64,000 bases of DNA from Streptantibioticus_C sp963761325 (GCA_963761325.1 CAVXGZ010000001.1:1488001-1552000), one strand, 5' to 3'; shown: positions 1-10,675, numbered from the stretch's first letter. Translations and numbers: made by a program. Notes: generated by a model not told the origin, from the sequence alone.

Positions 1-1704
<1,704 letters not shown>

Positions 1705-1971
1705 TATGACTATCCGGTGATGAGTGGATGAGAGGCGGGTGAGATTGCGACAAGCGGTGTCCCGAACCGTGCCGACTGGTGTGAGAGTGCTCGGAGCGGG
1801 GAACCTAACGGTCTCCCGCCGCGTTTTCGTTACGTGCACAGTGACATGGCGGTGACAGGGTGTGGCGAACGACAGGGTGCGGCTACCATGACCGGCACAA
1901 GGATGGGCGGCCTACGTGAGCCGTCCCTGGGGGCGGCGCCCGGAACACTGCCGGGACGAGGAGGACGGGCC

Positions 1972-2652
1972 ATGGTGCAGAAGGCCAAGATCCTCCTGGT
2001 CGATGACCGGCCGGAGAATCTGCTGGCGCTGGAGGCCATCCTCTCCGCGCTCGATCAGACGCTGGTGCGGGCATCGTCCGGGGAGGAAGCCCTCAAGGCT
2101 CTGCTGACGGATGACTTCGCGGTGATCCTGCTCGACGTGCAGATGCCCGGCATGGACGGGTTCGAGACCGCCGCCCACATCAAGCGCAGAGAGCGCACCC
2201 GCGACATCCCCATCATCTTCCTCACGGCCATCAACCACGGCCCCCACCACACCTTCCGCGGCTACGCGGCCGGCGCGGTGGACTACATCTCCAAGCCGTT
2301 CGACCCGTGGGTGCTGCGCGCCAAGGTCTCGGTCTTCGTCGACCTCTACATGAAGAACTGCCAACTGCGCGAGCAGGCCGCCCTGTTGCGCCTCCAGCTC
2401 GAACAGGGCGAGCAGGAGGGCTCCGGCGGCGTCAGGGAGCCGGCCGGCCTGCTGGCCGAGCTGTCGGCCCGGCTGGCCGCCGTCGAGGAGCAGGCCGAGG
2501 CGCTGACCAAGCAGCTCGACGACTCCGCGGACGGCGCCGCCGTCGCCACCGCCGCCCACCTGGAGCGCAAGCTGACCGGTCTGCGGCGCGCGTTGGACGC
2601 CCTGGAGCCCGGTTCCGACCCCGGCGCCCCCTCGGTGCCACCGCAGAACTGA
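1972..2652 (+). CDS. osaB: Response regulator without DNA-binding domain, OsaB-like
   Basis: 226 residues. Residues ~4-125 form a receiver: acidic pair DD at 11-12, phospho-acceptor Asp55 in VILLDVQMPGMDGF, and a conserved Lys in ISKPFDP. The rest is a Gln/Glu/Leu-rich coiled coil (about 135-215) ending in a Pro-rich tail; there is no DNA-binding domain, so output is probably by protein contact. The open frame extends upstream to 1834, but ATG 1972 is chosen because a GAGGAGGA ribosome site lies at 1958-1965. In S. coelicolor the counterpart is needed to resume development after osmotic stress (established for OsaB). Function here is inferred from domain layout and position beside the hybrid kinase. 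Confidence 0.85.
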   Translation: MVQKAKILLVDDRPENLLALEAILSALDQTLVRASSGEEALKALLTDDFAVILLDVQMPGMDGFETAAHIKRRERTRDIPIIFLTAINHGPHHTFRGYAAGAVDYISKPFDPWVLRAKVSVFVDLYMKNCQLREQAALLRLQLEQGEQEGSGGVREPAGLLAELSARLAAVEEQAEALTKQLDDSADGAAVATAAHLERKLTGLRRALDALEPGSDPGAPSVPPQN

Positions 2653-2778
2653 TCCGCGCCGGGCAGCCGCCCGCCGCGCCCCGTCCCGTCGTCTGACGTC
2701 GCCTCACCGCGCCCCGCCTGCCCGCCGACACGAACGGACGAAGGCGGCGCCTCGTAGGTGCCCCGTGCGCAACGGCGG

Positions 2779-2784
2779 TAATCT
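2779..2784 (+). promoter_or_regulatory. -10-like TAATCT just before the ftsK start
   Basis: TAATCT lies seven bases before ATG 2792 and no ribosome site is visible between, so transcription may start at or next to the start codon (leaderless mRNA). No convincing -35 hexamer is seen. Confidence 0.4.
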
Positions 2785-2791
2785 CAGGCCC

Positions 2792-5512
2792 ATGGCCTCA
2801 CGTACGTCCGGCAAGGGCTCAGCGGCGCCCGCACAGCGCGCCGGGCGGACCAAGAGCGCCCCCAAGAAGGCACCGGCGAAGAAGCCCGCCGCGGGCGCCC
2901 CCAAGGGCGGCCGCAGACCACCCGCCAAGAAGGCCGCCGCCAAGCCGGCCCCCAGGCCGGCGCCGAGTCCCACCGGCGGCGTCTACCGGCTGGTGCGGGC
3001 CGTGTGGCTCGGCTTCGCGCACAGCGTCGGCGCCCTGTTCCGCGGCGTCGGACGCGGCGCCCGCGGCCTGGACCCGGCCCACCGCAAGGACGGCCTGGCC
3101 CTGCTGCTGCTCGGCCTCGCCCTGGTCGTGGCGGCCGGCACCTGGTCCAACCTCAGCGGTCCGGTGGGCGACCTGGTCGAGATGCTGGTCACCGGCGCGT
3201 TCGGCCGGCTGGACCTGATCGTGCCGATACTGCTGTGCGTGGTGGCGCTGCGGCTCATGCGGCACCCCGAGAAGCAGGACGCCAACGGCCGCATCGTCAT
3301 CGGCCTGTCCGCCCTGGTGTTCGGCGTGCTCGGCCTGGTGCACATCGCCTGCGGAGCGCCGGGACGGGGCCAGGGCGAGCAGGCGATGCGCGACGCGGGC
3401 GGGCTGATCGGCTGGGCCGCGTCCAAGCCGCTGCTGTTCACCGTCGGCGAACCGCTGGCGCTGCCGCTGCTCGGCCTGGTCGCGGTCTTCGGCCTGCTGG
3501 TCGTCACCGCCACCCCGGTCAACGCCATCCCGGCCCGGCTGCGCCAACTCGGCACCCGGCTGGGCCTGTACGCGCCCCCGCTGCCCGCCTCCGGGGCCGC
3601 GGACGCCGCCCCGTCCGGTGGGTCCACCGCCGCCGGGGAGGCCGACGGTGCGGCCCCCGACCCGGACACCGCCGAGGCGGTCGAGCTGAGCAAGCGCCGC
3701 CGCTCGCGCCGCAGCCGTGACACCGCAGCGCCGGCCGCTCCGATCGACTTCACCAAGCGCGACCCGGACGCGGTGGACTTCGCCGCCGCGGCCGCCGCGG
3801 CGCTGGACGGCGCGGTGCTGCACGGCGTACAGCCCTCGCCGCTCGTCGCCGACCTCACCAGCCGGATCAGGACCGGGCCCGCCGAGCGCTCCGTCCCGCC
3901 GGCCCGCGAGGAGACCGCCGCGCAGGCCGCGGACGCCGCGGAGCGGGCCGGCGCCGGGGTGGCCGACCTGACGAAGCGTCCGGTGGCGCCGCCGGCCGCC
4001 GAGGCGCTGCCGCCGCGCGCCGAGCAGTTGCAGCTGTCCGGGGACATCACGTACGCGCTGCCCTCGCTCGACCTGCTGGAGCGCGGCGGCCCCGGGCGCA
4101 CCCGCAGCGCCGCCAACGACGCGGTGGTCGCCTCGCTGACCGGGGTGTTCACCGAGTTCAAGGTGGACGCGAAGGTCACCGGGTTCAGCCGCGGCCCCAC
4201 GGTCACCCGCTACGAGGTGGAGCTCGGACCGGCCGTCAAGGTCGAGCGGATCACCGCGCTGGCCAAGAACATCGCCTACTCGGTGGCCAGCCCGGACGTG
4301 CGGATCATAAGCCCGATCCCCGGCAAGTCGGCGGTGGGCATCGAGATCCCCAACTCCGACCGGGAGATGGTCAACCTCGGCGACGTGCTGCGCTCCGCCG
4401 AGGCGGCCGGCGAGGAGCACCCGATGACCGTCGGCCTCGGCAAGGACGTCGAGGGCGGCTACGTGATGGCCAACCTGGCGAGGATGCCGCACGTCCTGGT
4501 GGCCGGCGCCACCGGCTCCGGCAAGTCCTCGTGCATCAACTGCCTGATCACCTCGGTCATGGCCCGCGCCACCCCGGACGAGGTGCGGATGGTGCTGGTG
4601 GACCCCAAACGCGTCGAGCTGACCGCCTACGAGGGCATCCCGCACCTGATCACCCCGATCATCACCAACCCCAAGAAGGCCGCCGAGGCGCTGCAGTGGG
4701 TGGTGCGCGAGATGGACCTGCGCTACGACGACCTGGCCGCCTACGGCTACCGGCACATCGACGACTTCAACGCGGCGGTGCGCTCCGGCAAGGCCAGGAC
4801 GCCCGAGGGCAGCGAACGGGAGCTGACGCCCTACCCGTACCTGCTGGTGATCGTCGACGAGCTGGCCGACCTGATGATGGTCGCCCCCCGGGACGTCGAG
4901 GACTCCATCGTGCGCATCACCCAGCTCGCCCGGGCGGCCGGAATCCACCTGGTGCTCGCCACCCAGCGGCCCAGCGTCGACGTGGTCACCGGTCTGATCA
5001 AGGCCAACGTGCCCTCCCGGCTGGCGTTCGCGACCTCCTCGCTCGCCGACAGCCGGGTCATCCTCGACCAGCCCGGCGCCGAGAAGCTCATCGGAAAGGG
5101 TGACGGACTGTTCCTGCCGATGGGCGCGAACAAGCCGACCCGGCTGCAGGGCGCGTTCGTCACCGAGGACGAGGTCGCCGCGGTGGTCGAGCACTGCAAG
5201 CGGCAGCTCACCCCGGTCTACCGCGACGACGTCATGGTCGGCGCCGGCCCCAAGAAGGAGATCGACGAGGAGATCGGCGACGATCTCGACCTGCTCATGC
5301 AGGCGGCGGAGCTGGTGGTCTCCACCCAGTTCGGCTCGACTTCGATGCTGCAGCGCAAACTGCGAGTGGGCTTCGCGAAAGCGGGAAGACTGATGGATCT
5401 GATGGAATCCCGCAACATCGTCGGCCCGAGCGAGGGCTCCAAGGCACGTGACGTACTGATCAAGCCGGACGAGCTGGACGGTGTGCTCGCCGAGATCCGC
5501 GGCGGCGCCTAG
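2792..5512 (+). CDS. ftsK: DNA translocase FtsK/SpoIIIE
   Basis: 906 residues. Motor that pumps chromosomal DNA across closing septa, in streptomycetes mainly during sporulation septation. A Lys/Ala/Pro-rich cytoplasmic N-terminus (~1-60) precedes about four hydrophobic segments (roughly 110-245), an Ala/Pro-rich linker, then the alpha-beta motor with Walker A GATGSGKSS (~residue 571) and Walker B LLVIVDELADLMM (~684). The C-terminal ~65 residues form the gamma winged helix (STSMLQRKLRVGFAKAGRLM) that reads chromosome polarity sequences. The frame opens at GTG 2765, but ATG 2792 fits the family N-terminus and the -10-like element before it. Length is usual for actinomycetes. The gene downstream is separated by 255 bases carrying a structured element. 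Confidence 0.95.
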   Translation: MASRTSGKGSAAPAQRAGRTKSAPKKAPAKKPAAGAPKGGRRPPAKKAAAKPAPRPAPSPTGGVYRLVRAVWLGFAHSVGALFRGVGRGARGLDPAHRKDGLALLLLGLALVVAAGTWSNLSGPVGDLVEMLVTGAFGRLDLIVPILLCVVALRLMRHPEKQDANGRIVIGLSALVFGVLGLVHIACGAPGRGQGEQAMRDAGGLIGWAASKPLLFTVGEPLALPLLGLVAVFGLLVVTATPVNAIPARLRQLGTRLGLYAPPLPASGAADAAPSGGSTAAGEADGAAPDPDTAEAVELSKRRRSRRSRDTAAPAAPIDFTKRDPDAVDFAAAAAAALDGAVLHGVQPSPLVADLTSRIRTGPAERSVPPAREETAAQAADAAERAGAGVADLTKRPVAPPAAEALPPRAEQLQLSGDITYALPSLDLLERGGPGRTRSAANDAVVASLTGVFTEFKVDAKVTGFSRGPTVTRYEVELGPAVKVERITALAKNIAYSVASPDVRIISPIPGKSAVGIEIPNSDREMVNLGDVLRSAEAAGEEHPMTVGLGKDVEGGYVMANLARMPHVLVAGATGSGKSSCINCLITSVMARATPDEVRMVLVDPKRVELTAYEGIPHLITPIITNPKKAAEALQWVVREMDLRYDDLAAYGYRHIDDFNAAVRSGKARTPEGSERELTPYPYLLVIVDELADLMMVAPRDVEDSIVRITQLARAAGIHLVLATQRPSVDVVTGLIKANVPSRLAFATSSLADSRVILDQPGAEKLIGKGDGLFLPMGANKPTRLQGAFVTEDEVAAVVEHCKRQLTPVYRDDVMVGAGPKKEIDEEIGDDLDLLMQAAELVVSTQFGSTSMLQRKLRVGFAKAGRLMDLMESRNIVGPSEGSKARDVLIKPDELDGVLAEIRGGA

Positions 5513-5531
5513 TCCGGACCCGGGGGCAACC

Positions 5532-5575
5532 CTTTCCGCTGTTCGTACGTCAAAGTTCGTACACCGAGCGGAAAG
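5532..5575 (+). repeat. Inverted repeat enclosing two GTTCGTAC copies, after ftsK
   Basis: CTTTCCGCT (5532-5540) pairs perfectly with AGCGGAAAG (5567-5575). The 26-base interior holds two direct copies of GTTCGTAC (5541-5548 and 5555-5562). It starts 20 bases after the ftsK stop, so it may be a terminator, but the direct repeats also suit a protein-binding site. Confidence 0.45.
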
Positions 5576-5767
5576 AGGGAGCGCGTGAACCGACTCTCGT
5601 CCGGCCGTTCACCGGGCCCCTCGTCCGGCTGTGCGCGGTGCCGTGCGGACGGCCGCGGGGCGGGACCCTGATGGCGGACAAACGGCGGTCGCCCGCTTGC
5701 CCCTCGTTCCCACACCGCCCCTAGACTGTATTTCCAGCAGGTGGCTACACGTTTGAAAGGCGTCCCC

Positions 5768-6634
5768 GTGTCCATCGGCAACTCCTCCCACGACGCACCT
5801 ACCCCCGCCGCTTCCGGTTCTCCGGTACCCGAGATCCCGGAGGGGCAGGACGCGGCCCCGTCCGCCCCGTCGATCGGGCACGTCCTCGCCCAGGGGCGCC
5901 GGGACGCCGGCATGAGCGTCGACGCGGTCAGCGCCGCCACCCGGGTCCGGGTGCCCATCGTGCAGGGCATCGAGAAGGACGACTTCACCCGCTGCGGCGG
6001 CGACGTCTACGCCCGCGGCCACATCCGCTCGTTCGCCAGGACCGTCGGCCTGGACCCGGAACCGCTCGTCGCGCAGTACGACCGCGAGCACGGCGGGCGC
6101 CCGGAGCCGACCACGGTGGCACCGCTGTACGAGGGCGAGCGGCTGCGCCCGGAGCCGCGCCGCCCCAACTGGACCGCGGCGATGATCGCGGCGATCGTCG
6201 TGGTGGTCGGCTTCGTGGGCTTCACCCTGCTCAGCGGCACCGGCAGCAGCCAGCCGGTCGCCGGCCACGCCTCGCAGAGCCGTCCCGCCGCCCCGTCCCG
6301 CAGCACCGCGCCCTCGCCGACCGCCACCCCGTCCGCCCAGCCGAGCAACAGCCCGATCGCGGCCGTCCCGGCCGACGAGGTGGTCGTCAAGCTCACCGCG
6401 GGCAAGGGCAAGAGCTGGGTGTCGGCCACCGGCGCCGACGGCAACTCCCTCTTCCAGGGCCTGCTGCAGTCCGGCGACTCCAAGACCTTCACCGATGACA
6501 AGAAGATCTCGCTGATAATCGGCAACGCCGGCGCCATCGACATGTTCGTCAACGGCAAGGACCTGGGCCCGGCCGGCGCCGACGGCCAGCTGGTGCGTAC
6601 CGCGTTCACCCCCGGGGACCCGCAGGCCGGCTGA
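5768..6634 (+). CDS. RodZ-like helix-turn-helix membrane protein
   Basis: 288 residues. N-terminal Xre-type HTH (about residues 35-100: IGHVLAQGRRDAGMSVDAVS ... GRHIRSFAR-like end DVYARGHIRSFART), one transmembrane helix near 140-160 (TAAMIAAIVVVVGFVGFTLL), a Ser/Pro/Thr-rich linker and a C-terminal extracytoplasmic DUF4115-type beta domain. This is the layout of RodZ, which links MreB to the cell-wall machinery in rods; in Streptomyces the homologue's role is unsettled, so no symbol is given. GTG 5768 is preferred over GTG 5741 because GAAAGG at 5755-5760 is well spaced. A possible promoter is TTGCCC (5697-5702) with TAGACT (5722-5727). A hairpin-prone stretch follows the stop before rimO. 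Confidence 0.8.
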   Translation: MSIGNSSHDAPTPAASGSPVPEIPEGQDAAPSAPSIGHVLAQGRRDAGMSVDAVSAATRVRVPIVQGIEKDDFTRCGGDVYARGHIRSFARTVGLDPEPLVAQYDREHGGRPEPTTVAPLYEGERLRPEPRRPNWTAAMIAAIVVVVGFVGFTLLSGTGSSQPVAGHASQSRPAAPSRSTAPSPTATPSAQPSNSPIAAVPADEVVVKLTAGKGKSWVSATGADGNSLFQGLLQSGDSKTFTDDKKISLIIGNAGAIDMFVNGKDLGPAGADGQLVRTAFTPGDPQAG

Positions 6635-6731
6635 GCCGGCGGGACGGCCCGGCGCGGACGGACGCTCGCCCGCGGACCGTCCGGCCGGTCGGGATGCGCC
6701 CCTGGCGGAGGGCGGCGGGGTCAGGACAAAG

Positions 6732-6737
6732 TAGGCT
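6732..6737 (+). promoter_or_regulatory. -10-like TAGGCT before rimO
   Basis: TAGGCT sits six bases before ATG 6744 with no ribosome site between, which fits a leaderless rimO-pgsA-cinA transcript. Confidence 0.4.
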
Positions 6738-6743
6738 GAGCCC

Positions 6744-8222
6744 ATGCCCGAACCCCGTACCGTCGCTCTGGTCACACTCGGCTGCGCGCGCAATGAGGTG
6801 GACTCCGAAGAGCTCGCCGGCCGTCTGGCGGCGGACGGCTGGCGGCTCGTCGAGGACGCCGCGGACGCCGATGTCGCCGTCGTGAACACCTGCGGCTTCG
6901 TGGACGCCGCCAAGAAGGACTCGGTCGACGCCCTGCTGGAGGCCAACGACCTCAAGGGCCAGGCCCGTACCCAGGCCGTCGTCGCGGTCGGCTGCATGGC
7001 CGAGCGGTACGGCAAGGAGCTGGCCGAGGCGCTGCCCGAGGCGGACGGAGTGCTCGGCTTCGACGACTACGCGGACATCTCCGACCGGTTGAACACCATC
7101 CTGTCCGGCGGCGTCCACGCCCCGCACACCCCGCGCGACCGCAGGCTGCTGCTGCCGATCAGCCCGGTCGAGCGCCAGGCGGCCGCCGTGGCCCTGCCCG
7201 GCCACGCCCAGGCCCCGGAGAACGTCCCGCAGGACCTGCCGGAGGGCGTCGCGCCCGCCTCCGGGCCGCGCGCGCCGCTGCGCCGCCGGCTGGAGGGCGG
7301 CCCCGTCGCGTCGGTGAAGCTCGCCTCCGGGTGCGACCGGCGGTGCGCCTTCTGCGCCATCCCCTCCTTCCGCGGCTCGTTCGTCTCGCGGCGCCCCTCC
7401 GACGTGCTGGGGGAGACCCGCTGGCTGGCCGAGCAGGGCGTCAAGGAGGTCATGCTCGTCAGCGAGAACAACACCTCCTACGGCAAGGACCTCGGCGACA
7501 TCCGCCTGCTGGAGACCCTGCTGCCGGAGCTGGCGGCGGTGGACGGCATCGAACGGGTCCGGGTCAGCTACCTGCAGCCCGCCGAGATGCGCCCCACCCT
7601 GATCGACGTGCTCACCTCGACGCCCGGCGTCGTCCCGTACTTCGACCTGTCCTTCCAGCACTCGGCGCCCGGCGTGCTGCGCGCGATGCGCCGCTTCGGC
7701 GACACCGACCGCTTCCTCGACCTGCTGGGCACCATCCGCGGCAAGGCGCCGCAAGCCGGCGTGCGCTCCAACTTCATCGTCGGCTTCCCCGGCGAGACCG
7801 AGGCCGACCTCGCCGAACTGGAGCGGTTCCTGACCGCCGCGCGGCTGGACGCCATCGGGGTGTTCGGCTACTCCGACGAGGACGGCACCGAGGCCGCCGG
7901 CTACCCGGACAAGGTGGACGAGGACGTCGTCGCCGAGCGGCTGGCCCGCGTCTCCCGGCTCGCCGAGGAGTTGACCGCGCAGCGCGCCGAGGAGCGGCTG
8001 GGCGAGACGGTCGAGGTGCTGGTCGAGTCGGTGGACGCCGAGGAGCAGGAGGCGGTCGGCCGCGCCGCACACCAGGCGCCGGAGACCGACGGCCAGGTGC
8101 TGTTGACGTCGTGCCAGGGGCTCGCGCCCGGCCGGACGGTCACCGCGAAGGTGGTGGACACCGACGGCGTGGACCTCGTTGCCGAGCCGCTGGCCGGCTG
8201 TACGCAGGGGGAGTGCGGATGA
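6744..8222 (+). CDS. rimO: Ribosomal protein uS12 methylthiotransferase RimO
   Basis: 492 residues. Radical-SAM enzyme that methylthiolates an aspartate of ribosomal protein S12. The N-terminal UPF0004 domain has its cluster cysteines in LGCARNEVDS (Cys13), NTCGFVDAA and VGCMAERYG. The radical-SAM cluster motif is SGCDRRCAFCAIPSFRG (~residue 195). A TRAM domain (ETVEVLVESV ...) closes the protein. LGCARNEVDSEE marks it as RimO rather than MiaB; a true MiaB is encoded at 33947. A linker of about 60 residues between the first domain and the radical-SAM core (~125-190) is longer than in enterobacterial RimO. The stop overlaps the start of pgsA (ATGA, 8219-8222), so the two are translationally coupled. 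Confidence 0.93.
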   Translation: MPEPRTVALVTLGCARNEVDSEELAGRLAADGWRLVEDAADADVAVVNTCGFVDAAKKDSVDALLEANDLKGQARTQAVVAVGCMAERYGKELAEALPEADGVLGFDDYADISDRLNTILSGGVHAPHTPRDRRLLLPISPVERQAAAVALPGHAQAPENVPQDLPEGVAPASGPRAPLRRRLEGGPVASVKLASGCDRRCAFCAIPSFRGSFVSRRPSDVLGETRWLAEQGVKEVMLVSENNTSYGKDLGDIRLLETLLPELAAVDGIERVRVSYLQPAEMRPTLIDVLTSTPGVVPYFDLSFQHSAPGVLRAMRRFGDTDRFLDLLGTIRGKAPQAGVRSNFIVGFPGETEADLAELERFLTAARLDAIGVFGYSDEDGTEAAGYPDKVDEDVVAERLARVSRLAEELTAQRAEERLGETVEVLVESVDAEEQEAVGRAAHQAPETDGQVLLTSCQGLAPGRTVTAKVVDTDGVDLVAEPLAGCTQGECG

Positions 8223-9001
8223 CCGGAGTACCCGCACACGCGACGGGCGGCCACCGCCCGGCGCCCGCCACCCCCGACCACCTCGGCGACCGCACGGTCC
8301 GGCAGGCCGGCCTGTGGAACGTGGCCAACGCCCTGACCATGCTGCGCCTGCTGCTCGTCCCGGGTTTCGTCCTGCTCCTGCTGCACGGCGACGGCCACGA
8401 CCCGGTCTGGCGGTCCTTCGCCTGGGCGGCGTTCGCGGTCGCCATGATCACCGACCTGTTCGACGGTGAACTGGCCCGCCGCTACAACCTGGTGACGGAC
8501 TTCGGCAAGATCGCCGACCCGATCGCCGACAAGGCCATCATGGGCGCCGCCCTCATCGGCCTGTCCGCCGTGGGCGACCTGCCCTGGTGGGTCACCGCGG
8601 TCATCCTCTTCCGTGAGACGGCCATCACCCTGATGCGTTTCTGGGTGATCCGGCACGGTGTCATCCCGGCCAGCCGCGGCGGCAAGCTCAAGACCCTCAC
8701 CCAGGGCGTCGCCGTCGGCATGTACGTCCTGGTCCTCACCGGACCGCTGGCGAGCCTGCGGGCCTGGCTGATGGCGGCCGCCGTGGCGATGACCGTGATC
8801 ACGGGGCTGGACTACGTCCGGCAGGCGGTCGTGCTGCGCCGCGCGGGCCTGGCCCGTGAGGCCGCGAGCCGGTTCAGCAGCACGGACCCCGGAGCCGTCG
8901 GCCCCCCGGAGCCCGCGCCCGCACCCGGGGCCGAGGCAGCCGACGACGGGGCGCGCAACGATGCCGGTGGCGGCGACGGCGGCCAGGGGCCGCGCGGGTG
9001 A
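8219..9001 (+). CDS. pgsA: CDP-alcohol phosphatidyltransferase, phosphatidylglycerophosphate synthase
   Basis: 260 residues. Membrane enzyme joining CDP-diacylglycerol to glycerol-3-phosphate, first step to phosphatidylglycerol. The CDP-alcohol signature D-x2-DG-x2-AR-x8-G-x3-D-x3-D is complete: DLFDGELARR followed by DFGKIADPIAD. Several transmembrane helices surround it, and there is a hydrophilic Pro/Ala/Gly-rich C-terminal tail of about 50 residues. Start ATG 8219 overlaps the rimO stop and the stop overlaps the cinA start (GTGA, 8998-9001), so rimO-pgsA-cinA form one operon. Actinomycetes carry several paralogues and other CDP-alcohol transferases share the signature, so the exact acceptor is inferred. 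The position next to clgR matches the mycobacterial pgsA3-clgR pair. Confidence 0.85.
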   Translation: MTGVPAHATGGHRPAPATPDHLGDRTVRQAGLWNVANALTMLRLLLVPGFVLLLLHGDGHDPVWRSFAWAAFAVAMITDLFDGELARRYNLVTDFGKIADPIADKAIMGAALIGLSAVGDLPWWVTAVILFRETAITLMRFWVIRHGVIPASRGGKLKTLTQGVAVGMYVLVLTGPLASLRAWLMAAAVAMTVITGLDYVRQAVVLRRAGLAREAASRFSSTDPGAVGPPEPAPAPGAEAADDGARNDAGGGDGGQGPRG

Positions 9002-9552
9002 GCCGGGGCGGTACGCCGGCCGCCGCGCGGGCGCTGCGGCTGCTCCAGGCGCGCGGGCAGACGCTGGCGGTGGCCGAATCGCTCACCGGCGGGCTGGTGG
9101 CCGCGGAACTGACCGGGGTCCCCGGCGCCTCCCGGGTCTTCGCCGGCTCGGTGACCGCGTACGCGACCCGGCTGAAGCGGGATCTGCTCGGGGTGGACGG
9201 CGGGCTGCTGGCGGAACGGGGCGCGGTGGACCCCGAAGTCGCCGAGGCGATGGCCCGCGGCGTGCGGGATCTGCTGGGCGCCGACTGGGGCCTGGCGACG
9301 ACCGGGGTGGCCGGCCCCGATCCACAGGACGGCAAACCGGTCGGCACGGTCTACGTCGCCTACGCGTCGCCGGAAGGCTCGGAGTCGCTCGCCTTGGCCT
9401 TGAGCGGCGGCAGAGCCGCCATCCGGGCCGCCTCGGTCGAGGCGGCCGTCGATCTGCTGGTCGGCATACTGGCGGGATCCGCTGACCTGCTTCCCGGTGA
9501 AGTGCCGGAAAACGGGAACACCAAGGATACGGAACGGGGCGGGGGTTCTTGA
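8998..9552 (+). CDS. cinA: CinA-family nicotinamide-nucleotide amidohydrolase (PncC domain)
   Basis: 184 residues, corresponding to the C-terminal CinA domain alone; the N-terminal COG1058 domain of long CinA proteins is absent, as is usual in actinomycetes. Family members deamidate nicotinamide mononucleotide to nicotinate mononucleotide in NAD salvage. Recognisable blocks are TLAVAESLTGGLVAAELT (active-site serine region), GSVTAYATRLKRDLLGV and TTGVAGPDPQDGKPVGTVYVA. GTG 8998 overlaps the pgsA stop, so translation is coupled. About 110 bases then lead to clgR, which has its own strong ribosome site. Confidence 0.88.
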   Translation: MSRGGTPAAARALRLLQARGQTLAVAESLTGGLVAAELTGVPGASRVFAGSVTAYATRLKRDLLGVDGGLLAERGAVDPEVAEAMARGVRDLLGADWGLATTGVAGPDPQDGKPVGTVYVAYASPEGSESLALALSGGRAAIRAASVEAAVDLLVGILAGSADLLPGEVPENGNTKDTERGGGS

Positions 9553-9661
9553 TGTTTGCAGCCCTCAGTGAACACGTCATAGCTCCCCGCACGGGCGATG
9601 CCCGAGGCGGTACGGTGGGGCGAGAAGCTTGTGGTTCCGCGGTCCGAGGAAGGAGGCACCG

Positions 9662-10030
9662 ATGATTCTGCTCCGTCGCCTGCTGGGTGACGTACTCCGT
9701 CGGCAGCGCCAACGTCAGGGCCGCACTCTGCGCGAGGTCTCGGCTTCCGCCCGGGTCTCGCTCGGCTACCTCTCAGAGGTGGAGCGCGGCCAGAAGGAAG
9801 CCTCCTCCGAACTGCTCTCCGCGATCTGCGTCGCCCTGGATGTACGGATGTCCGAGGTCATGCGCGAGGTCAGTGACGAGCTCTCGCTCGCCGAGCTGGC
9901 CCAGTCGGCGGCCTCGGAGACGGCTCCCGCGCCAGTGCGGCTGGAAACGATCACGCACGTGCCGGTGCCCGGCAAGCGTGTCACGATCAAGGCGCCTCAG
10001 GCGGAGGCCGTGGAGGTGGTCGCGGCCTGA
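9662..10030 (+). CDS. clgR: Transcriptional regulator ClgR
   Basis: 122 residues. Small Xre-type activator of Clp protease and other stress genes in actinobacteria. The HTH is very typical: QGRTLREVSASARVSLGYL, then SEVERGQKEASSELLSAIC. The protein ends in VVAA; in S. lividans the two C-terminal alanines make ClgR a ClpP1P2 substrate, giving a feedback loop (established there), and the same ending is seen here. ATG 9662 has an excellent ribosome site AGGAAGGAGG at 9647-9656, so the upstream in-frame TTG/GTG codons are not needed. Position after pgsA-cinA matches mycobacterial clgR. A strong terminator follows. Confidence 0.92.
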   Translation: MILLRRLLGDVLRRQRQRQGRTLREVSASARVSLGYLSEVERGQKEASSELLSAICVALDVRMSEVMREVSDELSLAELAQSAASETAPAPVRLETITHVPVPGKRVTIKAPQAEAVEVVAA

Positions 10031-10060
10031 CGGCCCCGACCCCTCTCGGATCCGTCCCCC

Positions 10061-10107
10061 CGGCCGGGATGCCGGGCGACACCCTCGTCGCCCCGGCATC
10101 CCGGCCG
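10061..10107. terminator. Terminator hairpin after clgR
   Basis: Left arm 10061-10080 pairs with 10087-10107 over about 20 bp with one bulged G; loop ACCCTC. No U-tract, as is usual in streptomycetes. Confidence 0.75.
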
Positions 10108-10198
10108 TGGAGTTTGCGCTTCCGATGTTTCGATCGCTGTCAGTGGGCATGCGTAACGTGGATCAAACGGACGTAATCCCCACGCAGGAGGTCGCACC

Positions 10199-10675
10199 AT
10201 GACCGTCGTGAAGAGCACGCTGTCCGACGAGGCCCGCAAGATCGTGGGAGACGCGCTTCAGGGCACGCTGGTGGACTTGCTGGACCTGTCGCTCGTCGCC
10301 AAGCAGGTGCACTGGAACATCGTGGGACCCCGGTTCCGCTCCGTGCACCTCCAGCTCGACGACGTCGTCTCCACCGCGCGCACCTACGCGGACACCGTCG
10401 CCGAACGGGCCTCCGCCCTCGGCGTCTCCCCGGACGGCCGCGCGGAGACGGTGGCGAAGACCAGCGGTCTGGAGACCGTCACGGACGGCTGGATCAACGA
10501 CAAGGACGCCGTGGACGTCCTGACCACCGGGCTCGCCTCGGTGATCGTCCGCGTCCGCGAGCGCATCCAGGCCACCGACGTACCCGACCCGGTCAGCCAG
10601 GACATCCTGATCGGCCTCTGCGCCGATCTGGAGAAGCACCACTGGATGTTCCAGGCCGAGAACACCGGCCTGTAG
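10199..10675 (+). CDS. Dps-family ferritin-like protein
   Basis: 158 residues, four-helix ferritin-like Dps/MrgA family. These form 12-subunit shells that oxidise and store iron and protect DNA. The ferroxidase pattern is present: KQVHWNIVGPRFRSVHLQLDD (shown in two parts, KQVHWNIVGPRF and HLQLDDVV) supplies the conserved His and Asp; DLEKHHWMFQAEN closes the bundle. There is no long Lys-rich N- or C-terminal tail, so DNA binding by a tail is unlikely. ATG 10199 has CAGGAGG at 10185-10191. S. coelicolor has three Dps proteins, one of which lies at this point of the map (recalled); I give no symbol because the lettering is uncertain. A 16-bp hairpin terminator follows. Confidence 0.9.
   Translation: MTVVKSTLSDEARKIVGDALQGTLVDLLDLSLVAKQVHWNIVGPRFRSVHLQLDDVVSTARTYADTVAERASALGVSPDGRAETVAKTSGLETVTDGWINDKDAVDVLTTGLASVIVRVRERIQATDVPDPVSQDILIGLCADLEKHHWMFQAENTGL

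Noticed and set aside
2819..5194. 791-codon frame opposite ftsK
   Set aside because: Same artefact; no start context and no domain.
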